A stretch of DNA of 64,000 bases from Pseudomonas frederiksbergensis (GTDB lineage Bacteria > Pseudomonadota > Gammaproteobacteria > Pseudomonadales > Pseudomonadaceae): positions 2,356,001-2,420,000 of the forward strand of contig NZ_CP017886.1 of assembly GCF_001874645.1 (NCBI RefSeq), given 5' to 3'. The translations under genes were made by a program, and so were the position numbers. The notes beneath the pieces were generated by a model. It ran no database searches and was not told the DNA's origin. It saw only the letters and a program-made list of their open reading frames with translations. Shown in pieces: positions 44,981 to 52,423 of this stretch; positions within the stretch are counted from its first letter, which is position 1, and each line of letters starts with the position of its first letter.

Positions 44981-45609
44981 TGGCAGACTCCCTGGCCCCA
45001 GCCATCAGCGATGTATAGGGCCTCCCAGCGCAACAGGATCAGGCGTGGGTATTGGCGGTTTTCCTTGAAGGCAGCGGCCGAACGGCCAGCGTTGTGCCGC
45101 TCGACGGAGTTGAACCAGGTCAGCGGATCGGCGCCTTTTGCCGAAGCCAACTTGCGGTCGCGGATGACCCAACCCAGCCCGCCGTTGTAGCTGGACAAGA
45201 TGAACGCCCCTTGTTCGCAGAGACCACGCGCCTGGATGCGATCCGCTAGCCAGCGGTCGTAACTGACCAGCGCTTGCATGGACCAAATCGGGTTGAACGG
45301 TTCGACCTTGCCCAGGGCTTTGGGAAACAGCTGGGCAAGCCAGGTGGCGGTCGAGGGCATCACCTGGCCCAAGCCTTGCGCACCGACCGGCGATTTCGCA
45401 TCGAACCGCCAGCGGCTTTCCTGGTGGATCTGCGCGGCAAAGGTCGACACCGGAGCATCTAGCCCCCATTCCGCCTGGGCGATACGGGTCAAGTCGCGGC
45501 GGTAGCGCTCGGCTTGGTCGGGTATCTCGGCGAAGGCCGTTGGACTGTTGGCGAGTCCGATCAGTAAGCCCCCGCAGGCCGCACCTATATATAGAAGGAT
45601 TCGGCGCAT
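44977..45609 (-). CDS. Endolysin, lytic transglycosylase type
   Basis: 210 residues. The N-terminal hydrophobic stretch (3-22, then SPTAFAEIP) is a signal or signal-arrest-release segment. The SLT domain has the catalytic Glu64 in HQESRWRF, then GAQGLGQVMPSTA and SYNGGLGWV. It cleaves peptidoglycan glycan strands. Its N-terminal export signal would allow release without a large-hole holin. Confidence 0.88.
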   Translation of the reverse strand: MRRILLYIGAACGGLLIGLANSPTAFAEIPDQAERYRRDLTRIAQAEWGLDAPVSTFAAQIHQESRWRFDAKSPVGAQGLGQVMPSTATWLAQLFPKALGKVEPFNPIWSMQALVSYDRWLADRIQARGLCEQGAFILSSYNGGLGWVIRDRKLASAKGADPLTWFNSVERHNAGRSAAAFKENRQYPRLILLRWEALYIADGWGQGVCQ

Positions 45610-45611
45610 GA

Positions 45612-45905
45612 TCAGAGCCCCAACGTCAGGCCAAGGATGCAGGCCAGGACAACCAGGGCGCGGCGAATACCGGCCATTGCGCGTTCGACTCGGGCGACAT
45701 GGTTGGGGCGCGCATACGGGAACAGCGCACGGTCAATCCAGTAACCGAGAACACCGCCCAGGGTGACCAGGCCTGCTTTATAAAGCACGACCGGCAGTTT
45801 GGTTGGTGCCACCAAGGCCAGGCCGATCAGCAGCACCAGGGTAATCAAGGTCCAATCGGTCATACGTGGCGCACGGGGGCGCCGCTTCGGTAAGTGAAGG
45901 TTCAT
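45612..45905 (-). CDS. Putative holin
   Basis: 97 residues with three hydrophobic segments (about 18-33, 38-58 and 83-97) and a basic N-terminus. It precedes the endolysin gene by two bases, the usual holin position in Mu-like Pseudomonas phages. The start at 45905 overlaps the previous stop; MTDWTL at 45863 is an alternative. Confidence 0.75.
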   Translation of the reverse strand: MNLHLPKRRPRAPRMTDWTLITLVLLIGLALVAPTKLPVVLYKAGLVTLGGVLGYWIDRALFPYARPNHVARVERAMAGIRRALVVLACILGLTLGL

Positions 45906-46243
45906 GCAGATACTCGCGGTGTGTGGATGTTGGCTCGCAGGGCGGCCAGATGGTGGTTGGCAACCACAGCGTTGCCGCGCACAGGGATGGGCGCTCGGTA
46001 CTCAGCAAGGACAGGCATTGCGGGGCTTACAGCGGGGCGAAACTTCTGACGCTGCTGGACGTGCTGCGCGGTGTGCGCTTCTGCCTGGGCAATATGCAGT
46101 TGCACCATGTCCCGCCAGTCAGCAGGAACCTTGGCCCACAAGACTTCGCGGGCAAGGTCATCCCCTGCGGCAAGGATGAGTTGCGCATGTTGGCGCGGCC
46201 ACTGGGGCCGGGAGACTTTGAGGGAAGCGGGAGCGGTGTGCAT
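45902..46243 (-). CDS. Prophage protein of unknown function heading the lysis block
   Basis: 113 residues, not recognised. It is His/Ala/Arg-rich, with RPQWPRQHAQLILAAGDDLA and LWAKVPADWRDMVQLHIA, no membrane segment and a probably helical fold. It is the first gene after the third copy of the late-promoter motif (61 bases upstream) and overlaps the holin gene by four bases, so it belongs to the lysis transcription unit. Confidence 0.68.
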   Translation of the reverse strand: MHTAPASLKVSRPQWPRQHAQLILAAGDDLAREVLWAKVPADWRDMVQLHIAQAEAHTAQHVQQRQKFRPAVSPAMPVLAEYRAPIPVRGNAVVANHHLAALRANIHTPRVSA

Positions 46244-46303
46244 GGTGCGAACCTGCCGTTTGAAAGAACGGGTGTAGGTTCGCGCACGGGGGGAGAAGTT
46301 GTA

Positions 46304-46324
46304 ATTTCAGGGGGGTTTAAGGTT
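46304..46324 (-). promoter_or_regulatory. Candidate late promoter motif, copy 3 (before the lysis block)
   Basis: The minus strand reads AACCTTAAACC-CC-CCTGAAAT. It precedes the lysis genes, where Mu has its promoter Plys. Confidence 0.6.
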
Positions 46325-46326
46325 TT

Positions 46327-46348
46327 AGCCCCGCACGGTGGCGGGGCT
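46327..46348. terminator. Hairpin between the exported-protein gene and the lysis block
   Basis: AGCCCCGC pairs perfectly with GCGGGGCT around a 6-base loop, 4 bases after the stop at 46353 on the minus strand. It likely separates the middle transcript from the lysis unit, although no T run follows on that strand. Confidence 0.55.
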
Positions 46349-46352
46349 GGTG

Positions 46353-46895
46353 TTAAAGCAACTTCATTGAGTAAATAGCCATTAGGCCCTGGGGGGTGTT
46401 TACAAGTTCAAGACTCACTTGAGATGTTCCCTTGCCAACTGTTTTGACTCCGCTTTTGGGTTTTCCACCAGCCCTGATAATGGGTTGTTGACGTGCCAGT
46501 TCGTGTACCCAAAAATCATTTACAAGACCGAAAGCAGCACCTCTACCTAAAAGACCCTGAAACAAAACGTCTCTGAGCGCCTCGGCATTGTCATAGTCGG
46601 CGTTAGTAGTTGTGGCAGTAAAAAGCAGCATCACCGTCAATTCAGTTATTGCATCTTTACCTTTGCCACTGATCTGAACAATTGACGCGGCACTGCCGAC
46701 AGGGACCGTCCCAACCCAGCGCTTCAACCCATCTGTATCAGTTTCAGTCAATTGACTGCGGACGTTGGGAAGTTCTTCCAGTAACTGATCGTATGAGTTT
46801 TTGAATGCGTGCTTTGGGCTGTCGGCGACAGCGTGGGCCGATAAAGAAACGGCCAAGCCGAGAAGTATTCCGAGTAAACCATTAACTACTTTCAT
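46353..46895 (-). CDS. Exported prophage protein, unknown function (cargo candidate)
   Basis: 180 residues. The N-terminus MKVVNGLLGILLGLAVSLSA is a signal peptide with likely cleavage after AHA (about residue 22). The mature protein is periplasmic or secreted, without recognisable domain. ATG 46895 has a good ribosome site (AGGAGAG). The coding sequence is visibly richer in A and T than its neighbours. It sits between the mor gene and the lysis block, where Mu has no gene, and may be a lysogenic-conversion gene. Confidence 0.7.
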   Translation of the reverse strand: MKVVNGLLGILLGLAVSLSAHAVADSPKHAFKNSYDQLLEELPNVRSQLTETDTDGLKRWVGTVPVGSAASIVQISGKGKDAITELTVMLLFTATTTNADYDNAEALRDVLFQGLLGRGAAFGLVNDFWVHELARQQPIIRAGGKPKSGVKTVGKGTSQVSLELVNTPQGLMAIYSMKLL

Positions 46896-46917
46896 ACCCG
46901 CTCTCCTATGAGCAACC

Positions 46918-47355
46918 CTAATGAATCGTCCCGTCATCAAAGCCGAATAAGTCGGGCTCGCTCTTTCGGTGCAGCGCCCGTTGACGGGCAATGATGTCAT
47001 AAATCGTTTGGCTCGACAGATCGTACTTGCTGACCATATCAGCAGGCTTAACCCCCTTGTCCCGCCAGTCCTGATAGATAGCGGCGTCGCGCATGGCCCG
47101 CTTGAGGATTGTGCCGCGTGGCAAATACATCACTGTGCCGCCCTGGTGTTCGCAGATGGCGTAGACCACGCGGCGGGCCAGCTCAGGAGCGCTATCGGTG
47201 TTGTTGAGCGCCTTGCGCAGCTCGACTTCGGCAACTCTGACCATCTCACCCAAGGTGCCCTCCCAGCGGGCAAGGACGGTTGGTGCTTCCATATGAGCCA
47301 GAACCTTTTCAGGGTCGAGCTTATCCGTGTCGTCCGGGAACAGTTCTTCGTTCAT
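46918..47355 (-). CDS. mor: Mor/C-family transcription activator
   Basis: 145 residues. The C-terminal half fits the Mor activator family (VVYAICEHQGGTVMYLPRGT and a helix-turn-helix GVKPADMVSKYDLSSQTIYDI). In Mu, Mor turns on the middle promoter and the related C turns on late promoters. Only this one member is seen here, so it may do both. ATG 47355 has the ribosome site GGGAGGA. Confidence 0.87.
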   Translation of the reverse strand: MNEELFPDDTDKLDPEKVLAHMEAPTVLARWEGTLGEMVRVAEVELRKALNNTDSAPELARRVVYAICEHQGGTVMYLPRGTILKRAMRDAAIYQDWRDKGVKPADMVSKYDLSSQTIYDIIARQRALHRKSEPDLFGFDDGTIH

Positions 47356-47768
47356 TACTCGGTCCTCCCGTGTCGGCGGGCATCGTAGGTCAATGCCGCC
47401 ACCATTTTGTGGAGCTGTTGCGGGTCCAGCCACTCCACGCGTTCGACCTTGAACATGCGCATGGCCATGCCATCGGCATACGCCCAAGAGCGCTTGGCCT
47501 CGGCGAGAAAGGCCTCGACCTTGCCCATCAGCTTTTCCCGGTCCGGTGCTGGGGTAGGAGCCTTGCGGCCAGTTTGTTTGGCGGGCGTCGAGGTCCAGCC
47601 CAATCGGGCGAACTCGGCCAGCACGTGGCCGATCTGACGCGGGTTCAGGTCTTTGGCCGAACGCACACCCGCCACCCGACCCAGTATGGAGCGGTAGGTT
47701 TCGTCATCCAACCCCAAGTCTTTCTTGGCAATGTGGATCTTGCTGAGTTGTAAGTTTCTGGTGTTCAT
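47355..47768 (-). CDS. gemA: GemA-like regulatory protein (DUF1018, Mu gp16-like)
   Basis: 137 residues. The DUF1018 opening (LSKIHIAKKDLGLDDETYRSIL) and the LDPQQLHKMVAAL end are typical. In Mu, GemA (gp16) alters host gene expression and is linked to DNA supercoiling. It overlaps the next gene by one base. Confidence 0.84.
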   Translation of the reverse strand: MNTRNLQLSKIHIAKKDLGLDDETYRSILGRVAGVRSAKDLNPRQIGHVLAEFARLGWTSTPAKQTGRKAPTPAPDREKLMGKVEAFLAEAKRSWAYADGMAMRMFKVERVEWLDPQQLHKMVAALTYDARRHGRTE

Positions 47769-48058
47769 TGTCCCCTCCGTTGTATCAGGGCACGGAATGC
47801 TGCTGGATCACGCCGGGACAGTTCGGCCACCCCGTGAATCGTTGCAGTGAGCGCATGCTCGGTTTCATCGAACGCACCGGCCGTGCGGATCTGCTCCAGC
47901 TCCCGTTCCGTACCGCTGTAGATTTCCATTTTCAGTTTGCTGGCGCCCATGGCGAGCCGCTTGTCCTTGAGCCGCTTACGTTCCGCACGCTTGCGTTCAC
48001 GGGCCAGACGGGTTTTACGTGCTGCGGGTGTTTCGTCGGTCATGGGTTGGCTGCTCAT
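47765..48058 (-). CDS. Small basic early prophage protein
   Basis: 97 residues, not recognised. A strongly basic helix (AARKTRLARERKRAERKRLKD) precedes an amphipathic C-terminal part. The start ATG 48058 lies within the end of a duplicated structured spacer; ATG 48043 is possible. It overlaps gemA by four bases. Nucleic-acid binding is plausible. Confidence 0.62.
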   Translation of the reverse strand: MSSQPMTDETPAARKTRLARERKRAERKRLKDKRLAMGASKLKMEIYSGTERELEQIRTAGAFDETEHALTATIHGVAELSRRDPAAFRALIQRRGQ

Positions 48059-48118
48059 CAATACCGGACAACCACGTCCGGCAGACCGCCCCGGAATACC
48101 AGGGTGGTTTCGCTTAAT
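48059..48118 (-). repeat. Structured spacer element, copy B
   Basis: It begins at the stop codon of the DUF2786 gene (TAAGCGAAACC) and ends at the next start. Two stems are CCTGG/CCGGG and CCGGAC/GTCCGG. It is a diverged copy of the element at 48786-48859. Confidence 0.7.
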
Positions 48119-48785
48119 TCAGGGCTAGTTGGTCTTGACCGTTCAGGCCGTGATTCAGACGAACATCACTGGCAGCGACGATGCCGTGCATCGCGTCGGT
48201 CATGGCCCGCACACCATTACCCTTGCTGGCGTTACGTTCGCGACAGTCGAGCTTTTCCGTTTCCGCGTGGTGCTTGAGCATGTACGCGGCTGCGGCCGGG
48301 GATGGTTCATCGTTACCGGCGAAGGCCATGACTTGCTGGCGCACAGCCGACACCCAAGCCTTACAGAACACATCGGCGCGCTTGGTCTTGGTCGCAGTCT
48401 TGCAGCGCTTCAACTGAGTGCTGATAAAGTCGCGGCGGGACTGCCGAATCTGACGGAGCAGCAGGGTCATGGTGTAGCTGGCCAGCTCTGCCAGTTCGCC
48501 GATGAATCGCCATTCACCGATGCCCGCCATGAACAGGATGTTGCAGGCATAGGCCTTGGTCACGGCCCCGGCCAGGTTGGCTTCCCATTGCGGCGGGACC
48601 ATCTTCGAACCACTACGGGCGGCGCACTCGTACACCTCGGAAAGCTGAATATCCGACTCTTCCAGGCGGTATTTCTCCATCAGTGCGCGGGCTTGGCGCA
48701 TCGCAGCGGCGGCTTCGTGTGGGTTGTCGCTGGCTGCCAGGCGCAGCAGTTTCTTGATTTTGTCTAAAGCTTTCTCGTGATCCAT
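48114..48785 (-). CDS. DUF2786 protein
   Basis: 223 residues. The N-terminal 40 residues (KALDKIKKLLRLAASDNPHE, then AAAAMRQARALMEKY) are the DUF2786 signature, seen in many phages and sometimes fused to protease-like domains; no catalytic HExxH is present here. Early lytic gene of unknown role. It is flanked on both sides by the duplicated structured spacer. Confidence 0.8.
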   Translation of the reverse strand: MDHEKALDKIKKLLRLAASDNPHEAAAAMRQARALMEKYRLEESDIQLSEVYECAARSGSKMVPPQWEANLAGAVTKAYACNILFMAGIGEWRFIGELAELASYTMTLLLRQIRQSRRDFISTQLKRCKTATKTKRADVFCKAWVSAVRQQVMAFAGNDEPSPAAAAYMLKHHAETEKLDCRERNASKGNGVRAMTDAMHGIVAASDVRLNHGLNGQDQLALN

Positions 48786-48862
48786 GTATTCCTCGGCTGC
48801 TCATCAGTACCGGGCAACCACGCCCGGCAGACCACCCCGGATCGCCGGGACGGTTTCGCTTA
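48786..48862 (-). repeat. Structured spacer element, copy A
   Basis: It begins with the stop codon of the upstream gene (TAAGCGAAACC) and has stems CCCGG/CCGGG and CCGGGC/GCCCGG. About six in seven positions match copy B, and one stem shows a paired change. Confidence 0.7.
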
Positions 48863-49081
48863 ATGGAGGGTGGTGTTGCTTGGCTGTCGGCGGCAGGCCG
48901 GGAGCGCGCCCAGACTTTCTTCGCAAGCGGCCATGCCGAATAGCATTTGCGAAATACGTAGCGCCTCAGTCTGCGAGGTCTGCCCAAACGGCCCGACTCG
49001 GGCGCCGGACATGTCCAGGGATACCGTCGGTTTACCGCTGTCGTCGTGATGGTCTTCAAGGGTGATGGTGATCTTGGCCAT
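48860..49081 (-). CDS. Small early prophage protein
   Basis: 73 residues, not recognised. It begins MAKITITLEDHHDDSGKPTV with a beta-strand pattern, followed by a helix. The start has AGGA upstream. It is encoded between an HTH gene and the DUF2786 gene. Confidence 0.62.
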   Translation of the reverse strand: MAKITITLEDHHDDSGKPTVSLDMSGARVGPFGQTSQTEALRISQMLFGMAACEESLGALPACRRQPSNTTLH

Positions 49082-49089
49082 GGGATGTC

Positions 49090-49512
49090 CTATCGCTGTA
49101 CATGGAAGGTGATGTGGTAGTCGCGGGCGATCTGCCGCACGCGTTTCTCGGTCATGTGGTGTTTCTTGGCGATCCACTTGGGCGAATTACCTAGGGCGGC
49201 ATCAGCCATGATCAGGGCCGCGAGTTTTTGCTCATCTGTCTGTGCAAGTTCTGTCGCAGGCTCGGGCAACACTTGCCCTTTGGGAGCTGCCTCAGAGGCA
49301 ACTGGCACGAACAGATGGGCATAGACCGGCGAGCGCTCGGGGTTGATGGTGAACGTCGCAGGCGTATTGCTCATGCAAAAACCGATCTGCTGGACATTGC
49401 CGCCGCGAGCCAGGAACTCGGCGGTTTGGCGAGCAAGGTTCGCGCGTTCGGTATCGTGCTGTGGCGAATGAATAGGCAGCGGATCTGTGGTGGTGTCGTG
49501 GTAGCGCTGCAT
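49090..49512 (-). CDS. Small HTH protein, early region
   Basis: 140 residues. The C-terminus (LGNSPKWIAKKHHMTEKRVRQIARDYHI) reads as a helix-turn-helix. The N-terminal part is low in hydrophobics with possible linker character. A DNA-binding role in early regulation is inferred. Confidence 0.65.
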   Translation of the reverse strand: MQRYHDTTTDPLPIHSPQHDTERANLARQTAEFLARGGNVQQIGFCMSNTPATFTINPERSPVYAHLFVPVASEAAPKGQVLPEPATELAQTDEQKLAALIMADAALGNSPKWIAKKHHMTEKRVRQIARDYHITFHVQR

Positions 49513-49514
49513 GG

Positions 49515-49745
49515 TCAGGTCTCGTCGGCTTGTTTGAAGTGGTAGTGATAGAGTTTCAATACAGCAGGACAGCCGTCTTGAATCTCCTCCACACTGTCAA
49601 TTACAGCGTTAGGGCGCAGTTTTTCGATCAGACGGTCGGCTGCCTTTTTGGCTGACTCTGCCGATGAGGCAGTGGTTTTGTAGCCAGGCGCTCTGGCGTG
49701 GTACGCGCCGGTGCTGAAGAAGCACCGGATGGTGATCGGCGTCAT
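49515..49745 (-). CDS. Small early prophage protein
   Basis: 76 residues, not recognised. It starts MTPITIRCFFSTGAYHARAP, has a helical middle (ESAKKAADRLIEKL) and ends in an aromatic/His stretch (LKLYHYHFKQ). It lies one base after the DUF3164 stop. Confidence 0.6.
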   Translation of the reverse strand: MTPITIRCFFSTGAYHARAPGYKTTASSAESAKKAADRLIEKLRPNAVIDSVEEIQDGCPAVLKLYHYHFKQADET

Positions 49746-49746
49746 C

Positions 49747-50370
49747 TCACACCCCCGCAATATCAAGGCTAATGGGCTGGTACTGATCGGTGTCGCCGAC
49801 GCGCTCATACACGCGGATGTAGGACTTTGAGCCGACCACCTGACAGGCTTCGCCGATGGCTTGCATGGCGCGCTGCCAGCGTTCGTCGGCAATCTCCAAG
49901 CGGCGCAGGGCCAGGACTCGCGCCGTGCGGATGTCGCCCTTGGTGTCGGTGCGGAACGCGTCGTTGACCAAGGTGACCACCTCCGGCCGCGCCCCGGCGG
50001 TCCACTCTTCAAGGCATTCGTCGATCAAGGCCCGAGCCGCCTGGAGGCGTTCGTCAAAGGCGATGCTTTCCTGAATGGCTCGCTGAATTTTGTAACGGCC
50101 ATCGAAGCTGATCAGGCTGACATTGCCTTTCTTGCCGCCCAGCTTGGCACCGTATTCCTCGGCGCTCATCTCGACGAAGGCGTCGATATCACCGAAGGCA
50201 GCGGCCTTGAACAAGGCCAAGCCTTTGCTGGCCACTCGGGCTTTTTCGACCAGTTCCAGCACCAGGGCGTCGCGGGCCAGATCAAGCGGCTTGATCATGC
50301 TTTCAGCAACGAGACGACGTTGCGCATCGACGCGATAGCCTTCGGGGATGGTGTGTTGTTGTGCAGTCAT
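49747..50370 (-). CDS. DUF3164 protein
   Basis: 207 residues. GYRVDAQRRLVAESMIKPLD and NVSLISFDGRYKIQRAI are characteristic of DUF3164, common in the early region of Mu-like phages. Function is unknown. ATG 50370 has GAGGA upstream; a TTG at 50385 would add five residues. Confidence 0.82.
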   Translation of the reverse strand: MTAQQHTIPEGYRVDAQRRLVAESMIKPLDLARDALVLELVEKARVASKGLALFKAAAFGDIDAFVEMSAEEYGAKLGGKKGNVSLISFDGRYKIQRAIQESIAFDERLQAARALIDECLEEWTAGARPEVVTLVNDAFRTDTKGDIRTARVLALRRLEIADERWQRAMQAIGEACQVVGSKSYIRVYERVGDTDQYQPISLDIAGV

Positions 50371-50381
50371 TACAGGGTTCC

Positions 50382-50705
50382 TCAATGGAGAGTCGGGCGA
50401 GCCCAGTCGTCAGGACGGGCGGCGCTGATGGTTTCGCGCCATTCCAGGGTCACACCCTGGAACAACACGGTGTAACGGGTGCTACCGGCGCTTGCATGGC
50501 GCTGGTAACCGCTGACGGCACGGGCGTCGACCAGTCGGCGACCGGCGTCGGGATCGATAGTCAGCCGGTTCTCTAGCGGGTCTAGGCTCAGCAGGCGGAT
50601 ACGCATTGACTGCAAGGCACGGGCGGCGTGGTTGAACACCCGCAGGCGTTCAGCCAGTGACGGGGTCAACACTTTCAGCGGCGTGCGGTTAGTGGAGGCG
50701 AGCAT
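50382..50705 (-). CDS. Early prophage protein of unknown function
   Basis: 107 residues from ATG 50705, which has the strong ribosome site CAGGAG. It contains LAERLRVFNHAARALQSMRI and a beta-rich second half (STRYTVLFQGVTLEWRETI). It is not recognised. It overlaps the preceding Cys-rich HTH gene by 17 bases. Confidence 0.65.
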   Translation of the reverse strand: MLASTNRTPLKVLTPSLAERLRVFNHAARALQSMRIRLLSLDPLENRLTIDPDAGRRLVDARAVSGYQRHASAGSTRYTVLFQGVTLEWRETISAARPDDWARPTLH

Positions 50706-51066
50706 GGTCAATCTCCTGATGGCAGCGGTCGGGGTTGTGAATGCAGTGCTGACAGGCGCGCCAGTGCTGCATGGCTTGCGGGTTGTGGGTGGGTGCCGGT
50801 TTTTCGCGATAGATTTGGCACTGATCAGTGGTGACCACGTCGTCCAAGGCGACACACTCGATACGGCCGAGGGTTTCCATGACACGGCGCTCAACACCAG
50901 CCGTGCTGGGTGACGCGTAGCGGTTGGCCAGGATCAGGCTGACGGTGGTGCGGCTCATACCGATGCGTTGGCTGGCTTTGGTTTTGTTGCTGGCAGCGAC
51001 TTCGGCGGCGAGCAGGCGAACGAACAACGGCGGCTCTGGACCCCAGGCGGCGAGTTGAACGTTCAT
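50689..51066 (-). CDS. HTH protein with C-terminal Cys cluster
   Basis: 125 residues. The N-terminal half holds a Cro/XRE-like helix-turn-helix (KASQRIGMSRTTVSLILANRY). The C-terminal part has Cys in TDQCQIY and RACQHCIHNPDRC, with His nearby, likely a zinc site. It probably binds DNA and may regulate early genes. The start overlaps the preceding stop (ATGA). Confidence 0.72.
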   Translation of the reverse strand: MNVQLAAWGPEPPLFVRLLAAEVAASNKTKASQRIGMSRTTVSLILANRYASPSTAGVERRVMETLGRIECVALDDVVTTDQCQIYREKPAPTHNPQAMQHWRACQHCIHNPDRCHQEIDHARLH

Positions 51067-51677
51067 AGAACATCCTCCGTAGGTTCGGCCTGACGGAACA
51101 CGACTTCGCCCAGGTTGGGGTCGAAGACCTGACCGATGCGCTGAATCATGGGCGGGCGTGGGCCGGTGTATTTTCCGTGCCCCAGACGGTAACGGGCCTT
51201 CTTACCTGGCTTGCTGGCCTGGACCTCGACGACATAGCCCGCACGCTTGAGCCATTTCAGATAAGAACGGGCCGTCCAACTGGTGGTCGGCACCACAATG
51301 GAGGCTTGCGCGGCCAACTCGTCGGCATCCAGTTCGCCCAGGATGCGCAGGGAGCGCCACATGGCTTCGGTGCCTTTTCCGGCGGTGCTGGGCTTGCCGT
51401 CGCGAGTGACGGCGGGCGCCTCGGCTCCTATGTCATTGAGCAGGCGCAAGGTCTGTTCTTCGAACTTGGCCCCCGTGACGACCTCAACATAACCACCCTT
51501 GATCAGCGATTGCAGGTAGCTGCGCACGGCGGTGTCATCGGTGCAGGCACGACGGGAAATTTCATAGGCCGTAAACCCATCACGGCCTACACGGATGGCT
51601 TCCCAAATGCGCTGGCGATTGCCTTTGGTGCCCTGCATTTCCAGATCAATCTGTTTGCGTCCACGTCCCCCAGCCAT
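51063..51677 (-). CDS. Winged-helix early protein
   Basis: 204 residues from ATG 51677, which shares one base with the MuB-like stop. Two winged-helix-like regions are visible (GRDGFTAYEISRRACTDDTA, then YLQSLIKGGYVEVV, and TSWTARSYLKWLKRAGYVVE). It probably binds DNA next to the transposition genes. Function is unknown. Confidence 0.7.
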   Translation of the reverse strand: MAGGRGRKQIDLEMQGTKGNRQRIWEAIRVGRDGFTAYEISRRACTDDTAVRSYLQSLIKGGYVEVVTGAKFEEQTLRLLNDIGAEAPAVTRDGKPSTAGKGTEAMWRSLRILGELDADELAAQASIVVPTTSWTARSYLKWLKRAGYVVEVQASKPGKKARYRLGHGKYTGPRPPMIQRIGQVFDPNLGEVVFRQAEPTEDVL

Positions 51678-52399
51678 TACACACCCCTCCGTACAGGAGC
51701 CTCGCCGGTAAACCAGCCGCGATTGCCCCATCCAGCCAGGTCGATGCTGTCCATCGCCATGGCCTGGGTTTCGCCGTAGACCTTGTAGAGGTTGACCGCG
51801 ACGCGGCGCAGGCAGCCGCGCACCTTGTGGCGCAGGTCTTCCAGCAGGTCGTCGGCAATTTTCAGGTTCGGATAGCTGGCTTTGGCCAGACTGCGAAGGT
51901 CGTCGAGGGTCGCCGGTTGAGCGGGCACCCACTCCAGCACGCGGTTATGCAGGCGTTCCAGCTTGGCCAAGCTGCTGGGCACACGCTCTTCGCCGATCAG
52001 GACGATGGTGCCCTGACTGGCGTTGTAGATATCCGTCAGGACATTGGCCACGGCTTTTTCGAGCAGATATTGAACGTCATCAATCAGCAGCGGACGGCCA
52101 CTGCGGGACAATTGTTCGGCCACCTGATCGACCATCACCGACAGCGTTTGGCCGGGGGCGATACTCATTTCTCGCAGGATCGCCTGTAGGAAAGCTTTCT
52201 TGCTCCAGGTGTCGCGGCACTCGACGTAGTAAGCGCGGTGCAGGTTGGCGGCGAAGGCCGCCCCAACGCTTTTGCCCAGGCCACTGGCGCCGTACATCAC
52301 CACCAGACCGGGCAGGCCCATCGGGCGGGAGTGAGCACGCTCGATGGCGGCAGACAACAGGCCGACATTGGTCAGCGGTACGATTTTAGAAACGCTCAT
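51677..52399 (-). CDS. MuB-like transposition ATPase
   Basis: 240 residues, AAA+ ATPase. Walker A GASGLGKS is at 37-44 and Walker B LLIDD at 104-108, with a sensor-like IVLIGEE. In Mu, B binds target DNA in an ATP-dependent filament and delivers it to the transposase. It is shorter than Mu B (312), as in B3-like Pseudomonas phages. Ribosome site CAAGGAG. Confidence 0.88.
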   Translation of the reverse strand: MSVSKIVPLTNVGLLSAAIERAHSRPMGLPGLVVMYGASGLGKSVGAAFAANLHRAYYVECRDTWSKKAFLQAILREMSIAPGQTLSVMVDQVAEQLSRSGRPLLIDDVQYLLEKAVANVLTDIYNASQGTIVLIGEERVPSSLAKLERLHNRVLEWVPAQPATLDDLRSLAKASYPNLKIADDLLEDLRHKVRGCLRRVAVNLYKVYGETQAMAMDSIDLAGWGNRGWFTGEAPVRRGV

Positions 52400-52423
52400 A
52401 TAAAGCTCCTTGAAAGTCTTGTG

